Of a stretch of DNA of 64,000 nucleotides, positions 62,720-64,000 are shown in pieces. This stretch comes from CAYMYN01 sp964394665 (lineage in GTDB: Bacteria > Planctomycetota > UBA1135 > GCA-002686595). The notes under the pieces were generated by a model, which was not told the origin of the DNA, did not search any database, and worked only from the letters and a program-made list of their open reading frames with translations. Each line of letters starts with the position of its first letter. The first letter of the stretch is position 1. The translations under genes and the position numbers were made by a program. The stretch covers positions 1 through 64,000 of the forward strand of contig CAYMYN010000023.1 of NCBI GenBank assembly GCA_964394665.1. The letters run 5' to 3'.

Positions 62720-63226
62720 ATGAGCCTGGAGCGCCATCGCTCGGAAGGATCCGAGCCCCTGTCCTTCGCCGTCCTGACCTTCAGCGATTCCCGCGACGCG
62801 GCGGCGGACGCGGGGGGCGACTACCTCGTGCGCGCCCTGACCGAGGCCGGGCATCGCGTCGTGCGGCGCGAGCTCGTGCGCGAGGACGACGCGCAGATCG
62901 AACGGGCCGTGCGGGAGGCCGCCGCGGATCCCGCGGTGGACCTCGTCCTGACCACCGGCGGCACGGGGGTCGCGCCGCGGGACCGGACCTACCCGGTCCT
63001 GGTGCGGGTGCTCGACTCGCAGATCCCGGGCTTCGGCGAGTTGTTCCGCTGGTTGTCCCACTCCGAGATCGGGAGCGCGGCCATCCTGTCCCGGGCCCTC
63101 GGCGGGCTCCTGGGGCGGGTCGTGGTGCTGGCCCTCCCGGGCTCGCCCAAGGCCCTGCGCCTGGCCATGGAACGGATCATCCTGCCCGAGGCCGGACACC
63201 TGGTGGCGCAGGCTCGCCGGGGTTGA
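62720..63226 (+). CDS. moaB: MoaB/MogA-family molybdopterin protein
   Basis: A 168-residue protein of the MogA/MoaB/MoeA fold, which adenylates molybdopterin before molybdenum insertion. Landmarks are FAVLTFSDSRDAAADAGGDY near the start, VDLVLTTGGTGVAPRDRTYP (the TTGGTG ligand loop with catalytic Asp), GELFRWLSHSEIGSAAILSR and the VVLALPGSPKALRLAM loop. All active-site elements are intact. No other molybdenum-cofactor genes are in the window. Divergent from the M16 operon. ATG at 62720 chosen because the similarity starts there. Confidence 0.92.
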   Translation: MSLERHRSEGSEPLSFAVLTFSDSRDAAADAGGDYLVRALTEAGHRVVRRELVREDDAQIERAVREAAADPAVDLVLTTGGTGVAPRDRTYPVLVRVLDSQIPGFGELFRWLSHSEIGSAAILSRALGGLLGRVVVLALPGSPKALRLAMERIILPEAGHLVAQARRG

Positions 63227-63576
63227 GGGCCCGGGCTCCCCGGGGGGAGCGGAGGACCCGCCCCGGATTCCCACACCGGGGGGCAGCGGAAAGGGCGCTC
63301 CCGTCGCATACTGGTGCGCGGCAGGTAGGAACACCCTTTTCGGGCACGGGCGCCCGCCCCAGGGGTTCCAGGGTAGTCTTGCGCTGGAGCGGCCGACCGG
63401 GGCGCTCCGACCCAGGGCCCGCGCTCCGGGGAGGTCCACCTCCGTCCGGAGCCGTCCCCCGCCTCGCAGCACCGGATCCTTCCCCTCCCTCCGCATCGCG
63501 TGTCGAGCCCCGTCCGCGGGGGTCGCCTCGACCCGGCTCCAACCGCATCCAGATCGACATCACTGGCCTTCCAACC
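63227..63576. other. 350-nt intergenic region before the FG-GAP gene
   Basis: No gene supported. It contains the hairpin at 63236-63251 and a second 6-bp inverted repeat (CCCCGG 63262-63267 with CCGGGG 63277-63282). A TAGTCT at 63374 could be a -10 element, leaving a ~195-nt leader before the ATG at 63577 in which I see no riboswitch. Confidence 0.45.
63236..63251 (+). terminator. Hairpin after the moaB gene
   Basis: GCTCCCC (63236-63242) pairs with GGGGAGC (63245-63251); the two-base centre will open to a larger loop. It begins 9 nt after the stop and has no T tract. Confidence 0.45.
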
Positions 63577-64000
63577 ATGAACGCGAACGCCCTCATCCGC
63601 CGCACGCTTCCCGCTGCCCTGGGGCTGCTCGGGATCGCGGCCACGTCCTCGGCCCAAACGCTCACCCACACCCTCCCCGGCAGCGCTTCCAACGATCGCT
63701 TCGGCGCCGCCGTCGCGGGTGGCAAGGACGTGACCGGCGACGGTCTGCCGGATCTCGTGGTCGGCGCTCCCCAGGACCTGAACATCTTCTTCCCCGGCAC
63801 CGGCTACGTGCGCCTGATCTCGGGCGCCACCGGCCTGCCGGTCGCGACCTACCAGGGCGCGAACGTGTTCGACTCGTTCGGCCACGCGGTGGATCTGCTC
63901 GGGGACGTGAGCGCGCCGCTCGACAACCGCTCGGAGATCCTGGTCGGAGCCCCGGACGCCAGCCCCGTGCTGTCCCAGCAGGGGATGGTGCGCGTCCTCT
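63577..64000 (+). CDS. Exported FG-GAP/VCBS-like repeat protein (partial, runs off the window)
   Basis: The first 141 codons of a longer protein. A signal peptide (LPAALGLLGIAATSSAQ) is followed by FG-GAP beta-propeller repeats of the integrin-alpha type: SNDRFGAAVAGGKDVTGDGL with the calcium loop D-V-T-G-D-G-x-x-D (51-59) and LVVGAP, then a second blade FGHAVDLLGDV and ILVGAPDA. YVRLISGATGLPVATYQG between blades is a form often seen in secreted FG-GAP proteins of Planctomycetota. Probably cell-surface or secreted, calcium-stabilised adhesion or matrix protein. The stop lies beyond the window. Confidence 0.85.
   Translation, partial: MNANALIRRTLPAALGLLGIAATSSAQTLTHTLPGSASNDRFGAAVAGGKDVTGDGLPDLVVGAPQDLNIFFPGTGYVRLISGATGLPVATYQGANVFDSFGHAVDLLGDVSAPLDNRSEILVGAPDASPVLSQQGMVRVL

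Overview
The window is a very GC-rich (roughly 70% or more) bacterial chromosome segment, densely packed with about 48 protein genes and no rRNA, tRNA, CRISPR array or insertion sequence that I could see. The content points to a Planctomycetota-like organism: a sigma factor translationally coupled to a large Ser/Thr kinase with a C-terminal repeat region, a secreted FG-GAP repeat protein, HEAT/TPR-rich secreted proteins, a sulfatase-like lipoprotein with TPRs, and a MoxR/DUF58/DUF4129/DUF4350 operon. This lineage call is an inference from gene families, not from a phylogenetic marker.

Layout. 0-5 kb: a membrane-anchored HEAT-like protein facing a three-gene biotin-dependent acyl-CoA carboxylase operon (carboxyltransferase, biotin carboxylase, BCCP). 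5-10 kb: two small exported paralogues, each followed by an inverted repeat, then a sigma factor and its overlapping Ser/Thr kinase. 10-18 kb: an exported helical-repeat protein, a dapE-like/dapD lysine-biosynthesis pair, and a coupled fatty-acid or aromatic-acid beta-oxidation operon (PaaK-like ligase, thiolase, FadB-like protein). 18-21 kb: a patatin-ferredoxin fusion and a DUF2075-type helicase carrying a nuclease-like N-terminus. 21-27 kb: the MoxR operon. 27-31 kb: a MamK-like actin next to a degenerate GGDEF/coiled-coil protein, then an OLD-family ATPase-TOPRIM nuclease. 31-37 kb: a Na/Pi cotransporter, an ECF sigma/anti-sigma pair, a GST and small lipoproteins. 37-43 kb: a two-component system flanked on both sides by 11-bp-phased TTGACG repeats, then a large exported HEAT protein. 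43-51.7 kb: an OPT transporter with a coupled small membrane protein, a PLD-like protein, a lipoprotein interrupted by a 10-N gap, a coiled-coil protein, and an M48 protease with LemA. 51.8-58 kb: a UvrD helicase, sulfatase-like/TPR lipoprotein and SGNH hydrolase operon. 58-64 kb: a BtpA-family protein, an M16 peptidase pair, a MoaB-like protein and the start of an FG-GAP protein running off the end.

Expression signals. Start/stop overlaps of the ATGA, GTGA or CTGA type are very common, so translational coupling is the rule. TANNNT hexamers (TAGGCT, TACACT, TAACCT, TATGCT) lie 6-10 nt before several first-gene start codons, which suggests leaderless transcripts. Two genes (the PaaK-like ligase and the DUF58 protein) appear to start at non-AUG codons.

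The most notable items are the MamK-like actin/degenerate GGDEF cassette, the patatin-ferredoxin fusion with an Asp in place of one cluster cysteine, the phased TTGACG repeats around the two-component system, two orphan nuclease-ATPases that resemble phage-defence enzymes, and a probable scaffolding artefact at the N run.
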